A DNA stretch of 64,000 nucleotides, taken from assembly GCA_963841415.1 (NCBI GenBank), contig CAWJCN010000004.1, positions 248,001 to 312,000 on the forward strand, given 5' to 3'. The position numbers were made by a program, and so were the translations under genes. The notes below the pieces were generated by a model. It did not search any database and was not told where the DNA came from. It saw nothing but the letters and a program-made list of their open reading frames with translations. Positions 15,967 to 23,793 of the stretch are shown here, in pieces; within the stretch, counting starts at the first letter, position 1; each line of letters starts with the position of its first letter. The stretch is from DASUAS01 sp963841415. Lineage in GTDB: Bacteria; Actinomycetota; Acidimicrobiia; IMCC26256; DASPTH01.

Positions 15967-16590
15967 CGCGAGCGGTTCGGCCGCGGCGAGCACGGTGTCG
16001 AGCTCGTCGCCCTGCCACGGCCCGGTGGTGATCAGCACGAGGTGCTGCACGCCCTGCTCGGCCAGCGCGCCGGCGCGGTCGACGAACTGGTCGAGCGACT
16101 CCCGCGGCGCGAGTCGGGAGCTGAGCGACACCTCGATCTCGGCGGGATCGCGCTCGATCGCGGCGCACGCCTCAGCGAGCACGTCGAGCTTGTGCCGCAA
16201 CGTTGCGCCGCCATCGGGGATGTCGAAGAAATTGCAGGCGTCGGCGTATCGGGCCACGAGCGGCAACGTGCGCCGCTCGCCCATGCCGCCGATGAGCACC
16301 CGGGGACGGCGGAGCGGCGGCGGCTCGTTGATCGGCTGCGCGAGGTGGTGATACGGGCCGAGGAAGGGAGTGCGATCGTCGGCCCACATCTGCGCCGCGA
16401 GTTGGAGCAGCTCCTCCAGCCGACTGAAGCGCTCCGCGGTGGGTTCGAACGGGAGCCCGGTCATCGCGGCTTCGTCGGCCTGGTATCCCGCGCCGACGCC
16501 GAGCCAGGCGCGCCCACCCGAGAGCACGTCGAGCGTGCTGACGATCTTGACCAGCAGCGCCGGTGGCCGGATGGTCGTCCACGTGACCAT
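15955..16590 (-). pseudogene. LLM-class F420-dependent oxidoreductase, N-terminus missing
   Basis: The sequence from IRLGTMVTWTTIRPP to the end matches the C-terminal two-thirds of luciferase-like F420-dependent oxidoreductases: LSGGRAWLGVGAGYQADE, PRVLIGGMGERRTLPLVARYAD. The first roughly 70-85 residues, including the beta1 and cofactor-binding start of the barrel, are absent; the MarR gene's stop lies at 16650 where they should be. The frame remains open to about 16650 (FVAALTRRIRLG is family-like) without a suitable start. The protein could not fold as a complete TIM barrel, so this is called a truncated gene. Confidence 0.7.
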
Positions 16591-16649
16591 CGTGCCGAGC
16601 CGGATGCGACGGGTGAGCGCGGCGACGAAGTCTGCAGGCCGTCCGCTCG

Positions 16650-17156
16650 TCAGCCCGACTTTCCGACCGACCAGCCGGTCTCGTCGGGCTCGGTGGCCAG
16701 CAACGCCAGGCGGAAGCGGTCGAGCAGCGCGGCGAAGTGCCGCCGGTCGCGAGCCGTCCAGTCGTCGAGCGCGACCGCGTAGTCGTTGAGCGCGACCGCC
16801 CGGACGCGGTCGAGCACGCGGCGCCCAGCGGCCGTCACCACGAAGCGCGCCACCCGCCGATCGGTGGGATCGGCGCGCCGCGCGACGAGCCCCTGGTCCT
16901 CGAGCGCGCGCAGTTGACGGCTCGCGTTCGACAGGTCCACCTCGAGCCGCCGCGCCACTGCGCTCACGGCGATCGGCCCGTGCCGCTGCACCAATCGCAG
17001 CGCCCCGAGGTTGGTCTCCGACAACGAGAGGCCGAGCGCGCGCTGCAGCCGCTCGCGTTGGCGCGAGCTGCGTGTGCTCGCGATCACGAGCGAGGTGAAC
17101 TCGTGGATCCGTTCGAGGACGGGGTCGCCGTCGTTGGCGACCCCCGCCGCGCTCAC
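16650..17156 (-). CDS. MarR family transcriptional regulator
   Basis: A 168-residue winged-helix regulator. The core LSETNLGALRLVQRHGPIAVSAVARRLEVDLSNASRQLRALEDQGLVARRADPTDRR region contains the MarR helix-turn-helix and the DP.DRR wing. The GTG at 17156 overlaps the stop of the nitronate monooxygenase gene as GTGA, so the two are co-translated; the longer in-frame extension would lie inside that gene. It may sense a substrate of the upstream enzyme. Confidence 0.85.
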   Translation of the reverse strand: MSAAGVANDGDPVLERIHEFTSLVIASTRSSRQRERLQRALGLSLSETNLGALRLVQRHGPIAVSAVARRLEVDLSNASRQLRALEDQGLVARRADPTDRRVARFVVTAAGRRVLDRVRAVALNDYAVALDDWTARDRRHFAALLDRFRLALLATEPDETGWSVGKSG

Positions 17157-18274
17157 TCCGTCTCGATGAGCGACTCGAGCCGCTGCGTGGTCTCGACCCA
17201 CTCCTCGACGATGTCGAAGATCACGTCGCGCACCGGCCGCACGCTGTTCATGCTGCCGACGATCTGTCCGACCGGGAAACCGGTGAGATCACGGTTCTGC
17301 GAGCGCGTCACGCGGCGCGCGGCCTCCGAGAACACGATGCCCTGCAGTGGCATCGGCAGCGGGTCGGGGGTGTCGTCGCGTTCCCACGCGTCGGTCCACG
17401 CGGTGCGCAGCTGACGCGCCGGTTTACCCGTCATCGACCGCGACCGCACGGTGCTCCGCGAGTTGGCGGCCAGCATCTTCTCCACCGCGATCGGGTTGGT
17501 GTCGGCCTCGGCCACCGTGAGCCAGATGGAGCCGGTCCACACGCCCTGCGCGCCGAGCGCCATCGCGGCGGCCATCTGTCGGCCCCGGCCGATCCCGCCG
17601 GCTGCGAGCACGGGTACGTCGGGGCCGACGGCGTCGACCACCTCGGGCACCAGCACCATCGTCGACACGTCGCCGCAGTGGCCGCCGGCCTCGGTGCCCT
17701 GGGCGACGATCACGTCGGTGCCCTGCGCGACCTGGCGCTCCGCGTGTTGACGGTTCCCGACCAACCCGCCCACCAGGATGCCCCGCTCGTGCGCCGCTTC
17801 GACGACGTACGGCGGCGGCGGGCCGAGGGCGTTCACGACCATCGACACCGGGTGCGAGAGCGCGACCTCGACCTGCCCCGGACCCTCCTCGTCGACACCG
17901 AGGCCCGCGGCCTTCACCACGCCCGTCTGCAGATCCTCGGGCAGCTGCGGCACGCCGTGCTCCGCGAGCAGCTCCTCGACGAACTTCTGGTGCTCGGCGG
18001 GGATCATCTCGTGGAGGTGCTCGAGGCTCGCGTCCGCGCCGCCTCCCTTGCCCACGTACTTGGCCGGCATGGCGAAGTCGACTCCGTAGGGCATGCCGTC
18101 GACGTGGTCGTCGATCCAGCCGAGCTCGATCTCGAGCTGATCGGGGCTGTAGGCGAGCGCGCCCAGCACCCCGTAGCCACCGGCCTTGCTCACCGCGGCG
18201 ACGACGTCACGGCAGTGCGAGAAGGCGAAGATCGGCAGCTCGATGCCGAGTCGGTCACAGATGGGTGTGCGCAC
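17153..18274 (-). CDS. Nitronate monooxygenase family flavoprotein
   Basis: A 373-residue FMN-binding protein of the 2-nitropropane dioxygenase / nitronate monooxygenase group. Typical parts are TPICDRLGIELPIF at the start, AGGYGVLGALAYSPDQL, QGTEAGGHCGDVSTM (the phosphate and His region) and VLAAGGIGRGRQMAAAMALGAQGV. In actinobacteria such enzymes oxidise alkyl nitronates or act as enoyl reductases; which one applies here is unclear. The GTG start faces the divergent crotonase gene across a 137-nt regulatory gap. It is coupled to the MarR gene downstream. Confidence 0.88.
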   Translation of the reverse strand: MRTPICDRLGIELPIFAFSHCRDVVAAVSKAGGYGVLGALAYSPDQLEIELGWIDDHVDGMPYGVDFAMPAKYVGKGGGADASLEHLHEMIPAEHQKFVEELLAEHGVPQLPEDLQTGVVKAAGLGVDEEGPGQVEVALSHPVSMVVNALGPPPPYVVEAAHERGILVGGLVGNRQHAERQVAQGTDVIVAQGTEAGGHCGDVSTMVLVPEVVDAVGPDVPVLAAGGIGRGRQMAAAMALGAQGVWTGSIWLTVAEADTNPIAVEKMLAANSRSTVRSRSMTGKPARQLRTAWTDAWERDDTPDPLPMPLQGIVFSEAARRVTRSQNRDLTGFPVGQIVGSMNSVRPVRDVIFDIVEEWVETTQRLESLIETE

Positions 18275-18325
18275 GGTGAGTCCCCCGGGGTCGGCTGAGT
18301 GCCAGCTCTTCCTTCGAGTGCATTA

Positions 18326-18341
18326 CTTGCGTAGGCGCAAG
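18326..18341. promoter_or_regulatory. Inverted repeat CTTGCG-TAGG-CGCAAG
   Basis: A perfect 6-4-6 palindrome in the gap between the divergent nitronate monooxygenase and crotonase genes; a candidate operator for the neighbouring MarR protein or another regulator. Its CTTGCG/CGCAAG arms resemble the terminal units of the 12-bp repeat arrays. Confidence 0.45.
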
Positions 18342-18370
18342 CATTCTTGTGGCAGAGTACGCCCGTCACG

Positions 18371-18389
18371 ACGTCTCGACAAGAGACGT
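18371..18389. promoter_or_regulatory. Inverted repeat ACGTCTC-N5-GAGACGT
   Basis: A perfect 7-5-7 inverted repeat between the first palindrome and the crotonase RBS. It could be a second operator or a leader hairpin. Confidence 0.45.
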
Positions 18390-18411
18390 TCCGGCAAGGG
18401 GGAGCCGCTCG

Positions 18412-19212
18412 ATGCCCGACGCACTCGTCGAACGCCAGGGCCACACGATGGTCATCACCATGAACCGGCCCCAGCGCTTCAACGCGCTCAGCGGCGCCAT
18501 GCTCTCCCGGATGTACGACGCGATGGTCGAGGCCTGTGCCGACGACGACATCCGCTCGATCATCCTCACCGGCGCCGGAGGCAACTTCTGCTCGGGCGCC
18601 GACCTGCGGGCGATGGCGGGCGACGCCGAGGACTCCGACTCCGAGATCGACGTCGCCGCCCGCATGGCGGAGGACCCCGACCTGCCGTACAAGGGCCTGT
18701 TGCGCCACTACCAGCCGTCGAAGCCGCTCCTCGCCGCGGTCGAGGGCGTCGCCATCGCCGGCGGCACCGAGTTGCTGCAGGGCACCGACATCCGCGTCGC
18801 CGGCGAGTCGGCGCGCTTCGGCGTGAGCGAGGCGCGCTGGTCGCTCTACCCGATGGCCGGCTCCGCGGTCCGCTTGCGCAGGCAGATTCCCTACACGCAC
18901 GCGGCCGAGATCCTGCTCACCGCGAAGCACATCACCGCGGAGGAGGCTGCGCGCATCGGGCTCATCGGCCACGTCGTGCCCGATGGTCAGGCCGTCACCA
19001 AGGCGCTCGAGATCGCCGAGGTCATCAACAACAACGGCCCCCTCGCGGTCGAAGCGATCCTCCGCACGCTGCGCGAGACCGACGGCATGACCGAGCAGGA
19101 GGCGCTCGCCCACGAGTTCGAATACGGCCAAGCCGTCTTCCGGAGCGAAGACGCCAAGGAGGGCCCCAAGGCCTTCGCCGAGAAGCGCACCCCCAACTTC
19201 CAGCGCCGCTGA
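18412..19212 (+). CDS. Crotonase / enoyl-CoA hydratase family protein
   Basis: A 266-residue acyl-CoA enzyme of the crotonase superfamily, probably in fatty acid or steroid side-chain beta-oxidation. The oxyanion-hole segments are GGNFCSGADLRAM and GVAIAGGTELLQGTD; RFGVSEARWSLYPMAGS is the region of the catalytic Glu. The C-terminal half matches hydratases rather than dehalogenases. ATG 18412 follows AAGGGGGAG. It is divergent from the nitronate monooxygenase gene, and the beta-lactamase-like gene converges on it. Confidence 0.87.
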   Translation: MPDALVERQGHTMVITMNRPQRFNALSGAMLSRMYDAMVEACADDDIRSIILTGAGGNFCSGADLRAMAGDAEDSDSEIDVAARMAEDPDLPYKGLLRHYQPSKPLLAAVEGVAIAGGTELLQGTDIRVAGESARFGVSEARWSLYPMAGSAVRLRRQIPYTHAAEILLTAKHITAEEAARIGLIGHVVPDGQAVTKALEIAEVINNNGPLAVEAILRTLRETDGMTEQEALAHEFEYGQAVFRSEDAKEGPKAFAEKRTPNFQRR

Positions 19213-19239
19213 CTCGTTCCGGCGTCGAACGGGGACGCG

Positions 19240-20424
19240 TCAGACGTGGGTGATGTGGGCGCCGGCGGCCTCGTAGCTGGCGCGGATGAGGGCACTCGAG
19301 CGGGTGTCGGTCGAGATGCCGAGGCCCATCTTGCTCATCACGTAGCCGCCGGCAACGTGCTGCTCGGGGTCGGCGAAGCCCACCGAACCACCGGCGCCGT
19401 AGTGGCCGAACGCGTGACGACCGCCCATCGGCGCGAACGGTGACGACGACCAGAACCCCAAGGCGATGGTCGACTCGATGTCGAGGCCCGGCATGGAGAG
19501 CACCCGGTCGAGGCCCGCGGTCTGCAGCTCGCGGGCGCGGGAGATCTGATCGGCGGCGAGCAGTGCCTCCGACGGACCGTCGTCGACACCGCCGATGAGG
19601 CCGGCGTAGAGGCGCGCCAGCGCGCGTGCGTTGGCGATGCCGTTGGCCGCGGGCAGCTCGGCGGCGTGGAAGTCGCGGTGGTTGGCCACGTCGCCGAGAT
19701 CACCCTCGAACGCGCCGTTGAGGTTGAGTGCGCGCACCATGAGCGAGTCGGCGCCGAGCATGTCGGCGAGGGTCATCCCACCCATGTCGATCGGGATCAT
19801 CGGCGCGACCCGCGGTTCGTGCTCCGCGGGCAACCCGATCCAGAAGTCGATGCCGAGCGGTTCCGCGAGCTCCTCGCGGAAGAACGTGCCCAGGGTGCGC
19901 CCGTCGATCCGGCGCACCACCTCGCCGACGAGGTGCCCGTAGGTGATCGCGTGGTAGCCGTGCGCGACGCCCGGCTCCCAGTACGGCGCCTGCACCTCGA
20001 GCGCATGGATCACCGGCTCCCAGGCCAGCGCCTCCTCGCGGGTGAGCGTGGCGTCGATCGTCGGCAGTCCTGCCTGGTGGCTCAGCAACCAACGGACGGG
20101 GATGTGCTCCTTGCCCGCCTGCCCGAACTCGGGCCAGTACGTGACGACCGGCGCGTCGAGGTCGAGGAGTCCGCGCTGCGCGAGCAGGTGCGCGCAGGCG
20201 GCCGTCGCACCCTTCGTCGACGAGAACACGATCTGCAAGGTGTCGGCGTCGTACGGCGCGCCGGTGCCGGTGCGCGTGCCACCCCACAGGTCGACGACCT
20301 TCGTGCCCTCCACGTAGAACACGTACGTCGCGCCGACCTCCTCGTGCTCGACGAAGTTGTTCGCGAACGCATCGCGCACGCGCTCGAACCCCGGCTCGAC
20401 GTGTCCTCCGACCTCGACGTTCAT
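19240..20424 (-). CDS. Class C beta-lactamase-like serine hydrolase (EstB type)
   Basis: A 394-residue serine hydrolase. The SxxK nucleophile motif is SSTK at residues 68-71, with VRWLLSHQAGLP and HGYHAITYGHLVGEVVRR following, as in EstB-type esterases and penicillin-binding esterases; GHYGAGGSVGFADP stands for the KTG-like triad. No signal peptide is visible, so it is probably a cytoplasmic esterase rather than a resistance enzyme. The ATG overlaps the acyl-CoA dehydrogenase stop as ATGA, so the two are co-translated, suggesting ester or CoA-thioester catabolism. Confidence 0.85.
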   Translation of the reverse strand: MNVEVGGHVEPGFERVRDAFANNFVEHEEVGATYVFYVEGTKVVDLWGGTRTGTGAPYDADTLQIVFSSTKGATAACAHLLAQRGLLDLDAPVVTYWPEFGQAGKEHIPVRWLLSHQAGLPTIDATLTREEALAWEPVIHALEVQAPYWEPGVAHGYHAITYGHLVGEVVRRIDGRTLGTFFREELAEPLGIDFWIGLPAEHEPRVAPMIPIDMGGMTLADMLGADSLMVRALNLNGAFEGDLGDVANHRDFHAAELPAANGIANARALARLYAGLIGGVDDGPSEALLAADQISRARELQTAGLDRVLSMPGLDIESTIALGFWSSSPFAPMGGRHAFGHYGAGGSVGFADPEQHVAGGYVMSKMGLGISTDTRSSALIRASYEAAGAHITHV

Positions 20425-21608
20425 GCAGGCTCCTTCGGCAGGCCGAGCACACGCTCGCCGAGCACGTTGCGTTGGATCTCGTTCGAGCCGCCGTAGATCG
20501 TGTCGGAGCGGCTGAACAGGAACAACTTCTGTTCGAGCGTGAGCTCGTAGGGCAACGCACCGTCTCCACTGATGGCCACGACGCCCGCGGGCCCGAGCAG
20601 GTCGACCATGAGGTTGCCGAGGTCGCGGTGCCATGATCCCCAGAACAACTTGGAGATCGACGCCTCCGGGCCGGGCACGCCCTTCGCGGCCATGCTCCGC
20701 ATCGCGTTCCACTTCATGAGGCGCAGCCCGATCCACGCGTCGACGAGCCGCGTGCGCAGGCCGGGATCGTCACCACGGCCGCGTTCACGCGCGAGCTGCA
20801 CCACGTGCTCGAGCTCGCGCTCGAAACCCACCTGCTGGGCGAGCGTCGACACGCCGCGTTCGAACCCGAGCAGGCCCATCGCGATGCGCCAGCCGTCGTT
20901 CACCTCGCCGATCACGAGCGACGCCTCGGTGCGCGCGTCGTCGAAGAACACCTCGTTGAACTCGCCGCCGCCGGTGATCTGCACGATCGGTCGCACCTCG
21001 ACCCCCGCCTGATCCATCGGCACGAGCAGGAACGACAACCCCTTGTGACGCGACGACTCCGGGTCGGTACGCGCGACCACGAAGCACCAGTGCGACACGT
21101 GCGCGAGCGACGTCCACACCTTCTGGCCGTTCACCACCCACTGGTCTCCGTCGAGCTGCGCGCGCGTAGCGACGTTGGCGAGGTCGGACCCCGCGTTCGG
21201 TTCGCTGTAGCCCTGACACCACCGCTCGTCGCCGCGCAGGATGCCGGGGAGGAAGCGCTCCTGTTGTTCACGCGTGCCGTACGCGATCAGCGTCGGCGCG
21301 AGCAGGTTCTCGCCCATGTGGTTGACGCGCGCGGGCGCCTCGGCGCGTGCGTACTCCTCGGCCCAGATGATCTGCTGGTCGAGGGTCGCACCGCGACCGC
21401 CCGACTCCACCGGCCACCCGAGCCCGATGAATCCGGCCTTGCCCAGCTCGTGCTCCCACGCGACGCGCACGTCGAAGCCGACGTCCTCGTCACCGGGACC
21501 GCCGCGGCCCTTGAGCTCCGCGTAGTCACCGACGACGTGCTCGGCGAGCCACGCGGCGACGTCGCCGCGGAACCGCTCGTCGTCGTCGGTGAGCTCGACG
21601 TCGGCCAT
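20421..21608 (-). CDS. Acyl-CoA dehydrogenase family protein
   Basis: A 395-residue FAD-dependent dehydrogenase that oxidises an acyl-CoA to the enoyl-CoA. The flavin region is QGYSEPNAGSDLANVAT ... VNGQKVWTSLAHVSHWC, and the end DTIYGGSNEIQRNVLGERVLGLP is diagnostic. The chain type resembles the actinobacterial FadE proteins often used for sterol or branched acids. Transcription probably starts from TAGCTT at 21668-21663 with a palindromic operator over the start site. It leads a two-gene operon with the serine hydrolase. Confidence 0.92.
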   Translation of the reverse strand: MADVELTDDDERFRGDVAAWLAEHVVGDYAELKGRGGPGDEDVGFDVRVAWEHELGKAGFIGLGWPVESGGRGATLDQQIIWAEEYARAEAPARVNHMGENLLAPTLIAYGTREQQERFLPGILRGDERWCQGYSEPNAGSDLANVATRAQLDGDQWVVNGQKVWTSLAHVSHWCFVVARTDPESSRHKGLSFLLVPMDQAGVEVRPIVQITGGGEFNEVFFDDARTEASLVIGEVNDGWRIAMGLLGFERGVSTLAQQVGFERELEHVVQLARERGRGDDPGLRTRLVDAWIGLRLMKWNAMRSMAAKGVPGPEASISKLFWGSWHRDLGNLMVDLLGPAGVVAISGDGALPYELTLEQKLFLFSRSDTIYGGSNEIQRNVLGERVLGLPKEPA

Positions 21609-21643
21609 GCGCGTCCGGCACCTTTCGTGAGCGCACCCGGGAC

Positions 21644-21658
21644 CTGACGGTCCGTCAG
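21644..21658. promoter_or_regulatory. TetR-type operator candidate CTGACGGTCCGTCAG
   Basis: A perfect 7-1-7 palindrome located just after the minus-strand -10 box, over the predicted start site of the acyl-CoA dehydrogenase mRNA. The YTGACNG...CNGTCAG form is typical of TetR-family sites in actinobacteria. The cognate regulator is not adjacent. Confidence 0.65.
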
Positions 21659-21662
21659 AAAC

Positions 21663-21672
21663 AAGCTAGCGT
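21663..21672. promoter_or_regulatory. Overlapping divergent -10 boxes AAGCTAGCGT
   Basis: TAGCTT (minus, 21668-21663) and TAGCGT (plus, 21667-21672) share two bases, serving the acyl-CoA dehydrogenase and the EthD-like gene respectively. Confidence 0.45.
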
Positions 21673-21699
21673 CGCCCGCCGGAACGCGAGCGAGCGACC

Positions 21700-21730
21700 G
21701 CGAACCGGGTACCCCGGCTCGCAGCGAGGG
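21700..21730. repeat. Hairpin element copy C (GCGAACCGGGTACCCCGGC)
   Basis: A third copy of the GGGTA-N-CCCGG hairpin found at 11838-11865 and 54475-54502, here in the leader of the EthD-like gene and ending in CAGCGAGGGAGC, which provides its ribosome-binding site. No flanking duplication is seen at this copy. Confidence 0.6.
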
Positions 21731-21738
21731 AGCACATC

Positions 21739-22542
21739 ATGCAAGGCATGGAGGACTACCCGATCAAGCTCGGAACGCTGTTGTTCACGATGGTGGAGCC
21801 CGAGAAGGGCCGCGAGGTCGAGTACAACCGCTGGTACGAGCACGACCACTTCTACTCGGGGTGCATGGTCGGCGCGTGGCAGTTCGCCGGCGACCGCTTC
21901 GTCGCCACCCGCCGCCTGAAGGAGCTGCGCTACCCCGCCCAGACCGACATGACCCCGGACCCGCTCACCGGGTCGTACCTCGCGATCTACTGGGTGCTCG
22001 ACGGGAAGCACGACGAGTGGAACCAGTGGGCGGTCGAGCAGGTCACCTGGCTCCACGCCAACGGCCGCATGTTCGAGGCCCGCACGCACATCCACACGCT
22101 CCTCTACGAGAAGCGCTGGGCGCACCGCGCCACCGAGGACGGTTGCACGATCGAGCTCGCGCTCGACCACAACTACCCGGGGCTGGTCGTCGTCGCCGGC
22201 GACGTGAACGACGGGCACACGCACGAAGAGGTCGACGCCTGGTTCCGCGAGACGTATCTCCCCGACGCGTGCGCGCAACCGTGGGGGCCCGACCTCGTGC
22301 TCGACGCGACCACGTTGCCCCTGCTCGACGAGCGTCCGGCCGACGTGCCGCCGCCCGCGGCCGGACCCAGCCGGTTCCTGCAGCTGCACTTCGTCGACCA
22401 CGACCCCGAAGCGGGCTGGGCGGACGGGTACGCCAAGATCGGTCAGGCCATCGAGGACAGCGGGCTCGCCACGCACGTGTGGACGGGACCCTTCATCCAG
22501 ACCGACTTCGGCACCGACAAGTACACCGACGAGCTCTGGTAG
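21739..22542 (+). CDS. Two-domain EthD-like protein
   Basis: A 267-residue cytoplasmic protein with two dimeric alpha-beta barrel halves: an N-terminal EVEYNRWYEHDHFYSG segment and a C-terminal RFLQLHFVDHDPEAG strand region, with EEVDAWFRETYLPDACAQPWG between. Related in fold to the smaller protein at 6929-7255. Such proteins are companions of catabolic oxidoreductases; no reaction is assigned. ATG 21739 follows GCGAGGGAGC at good distance. It is divergent from the acyl-CoA dehydrogenase operon and shares its regulatory gap. Confidence 0.75.
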   Translation: MQGMEDYPIKLGTLLFTMVEPEKGREVEYNRWYEHDHFYSGCMVGAWQFAGDRFVATRRLKELRYPAQTDMTPDPLTGSYLAIYWVLDGKHDEWNQWAVEQVTWLHANGRMFEARTHIHTLLYEKRWAHRATEDGCTIELALDHNYPGLVVVAGDVNDGHTHEEVDAWFRETYLPDACAQPWGPDLVLDATTLPLLDERPADVPPPAAGPSRFLQLHFVDHDPEAGWADGYAKIGQAIEDSGLATHVWTGPFIQTDFGTDKYTDELW

Positions 22543-22585
22543 TCCCCCGTCGCTCGCTCCCGTTCGCTCCGTCCGAGCGGGCGTA

Positions 22586-23078
22586 TCAAGTCTCGAGTTC
22601 GACGACGCGGTGGCCGGTGACGCGGCCGTCGCGCAGGTCGAGCACGCCGAACGACGGGTGCGGCTGCGTCCGGCGCTGCGTCGGTGATCCGGGGTTGAAC
22701 AGGCGCTGACCGTCGACGCCGACGTCGTCGACCGGGGCGTGGCTGTGCCCGAACACGACGACGGCGCAATCGGGGAACATGCGGTGCACGCGCGGGACGA
22801 CCCTTGGTGAGCCCGGAGTCGTGCACCATGCCGACGCGCACGCCGGCGAGCTCGACCAGTAGCCGTTGGGGCAGCGAGCCGCGCAAGGTGACGTCGTTGT
22901 TGCCGAGCACCGCGTGCACCGGTGCGTACGTCGCCAGCTCGTCGAGCAGCCCCCGTTCGACGACGTCACCGCAGTGCAGGATCACCTCGGCGCCGTGCAG
23001 CGCGCCGTACACGGCGTCGGGGAGGCGACGGGCGCCGTCGTCGCGAAGATGAGTGTCGGAGAGCACGACCGCGCGCAC
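22586..23078 (-). CDS. Metallophosphoesterase (YfcE/MJ0936 type), frame interrupted near 22800
   Basis: A small calcineurin-like phosphodiesterase of about 164 residues if repaired. The N-part has SDTHLRD, LHCGDVVERG and VLGNND; the C-part, one frame over, has AVVVFGHSHAPVDDVG and LFNPGSPTQRR, the remaining metal ligands. One extra base between GLTKG and RVVPRVHRMFPD (about 22797-22805) breaks the frame. The GTG at 23078 begins RAVVLSDTH. All metal-binding motifs are intact apart from the shift, which favours sequence error or very recent loss. Confidence 0.75.
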
Positions 23079-23151
23079 TCCGACAGTGAACCAGGCGCGC
23101 GTGTTCACCCTCTGGTCACAAAATGGCCTCAAAGGAGCGGGCTGCGTCGCC

Positions 23152-23157
23152 GATACT
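23152..23157 (+). promoter_or_regulatory. -10 box GATACT, leaderless promoter
   Basis: GATACT ends 6 nt before ATG 23164, supporting the small ORF as a real transcribed gene. Confidence 0.4.
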
Positions 23158-23163
23158 GGGGAC

Positions 23164-23337
23164 ATGGAGGACCAGCGGACGCCGCGTTCAACGACGAACA
23201 CGTGCAATGAGGTCCGTTCGACGCGCCTCCACTACCGGCTGCGTTGCCTGTTGCACCCGGGCCACGACGGCGAGCACCGCTGGACCCCGGAGCTCGTCCC
23301 CGTCGGTACCGACAGCGACGAGGCCGCCACCGGCTGA
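23164..23337 (+). CDS. Small Cys/His protein (57 residues)
   Basis: A 57-residue acidic-tailed protein of unknown function with CNEVRSTRLHYRLRC and LLHPGHDGEHRW, a Cys/His arrangement that could bind a metal. The ATG is placed by a GATACT box 6 nt upstream. It lies between the divergent phosphoesterase and the convergent VOC gene. No family is recognised with certainty. Confidence 0.5.
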   Translation: MEDQRTPRSTTNTCNEVRSTRLHYRLRCLLHPGHDGEHRWTPELVPVGTDSDEAATG

Positions 23338-23351
23338 CGCCTGCTCGCGGG

Positions 23352-23729
23352 TCAGGCGGTGGTGGCGCTCACGTAGAAGCGGTTGCCGTCGAGATCGGTG
23401 AACGAGAACATCAGTGGCACACCGGGCCAGTCGAGGAGCTCGCCGGCGTCGAGCCCGGCGGCTTCGACCGCAGCACGGGCGGCGCGCGCGTCGTCGCTCA
23501 CCAAACGGATGCCGGTGTCGATCCCGGCGGGGAGCTCGGGCCCGGTCGGGACCAGCGCGAGCGACGCGCCACCGCCCGCCAGCTCCATCTCGATCCAGCG
23601 GAAGCCGGGTTGCAGCTCGGCGTCCATCGAGACGCTGAACCCCAGCTGCTCGAGCAGGGACTTCGTACGGTCCTGGTCGGTGACCGGTACCGCCACGGTG
23701 CGGATGGTGGTGAACGTGTTGGTCGTCAT
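23352..23729 (-). CDS. VOC family (glyoxalase/bleomycin resistance-like) protein
   Basis: A 125-residue two-repeat beta-alpha-beta protein: VAVPVTDQDRTKSLLEQLGFSV opens the first half and FSFTDLDGNRFYVSA closes the second, as in the SRPBCC-unrelated vicinal oxygen chelate fold. Metal ligands are not fully conserved, so a binding or lyase role is open. ATG 23729; it lies downstream of the TetR gene on the same strand with a 64-nt gap. Confidence 0.83.
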   Translation of the reverse strand: MTTNTFTTIRTVAVPVTDQDRTKSLLEQLGFSVSMDAELQPGFRWIEMELAGGGASLALVPTGPELPAGIDTGIRLVSDDARAARAAVEAAGLDAGELLDWPGVPLMFSFTDLDGNRFYVSATTA

Positions 23730-23793
23730 GTCAGTTCCGACCGGCGGGCCGGCGCGAATTCATCGCGGTGCCCGAGGGAAACCCCGGCTCTCA

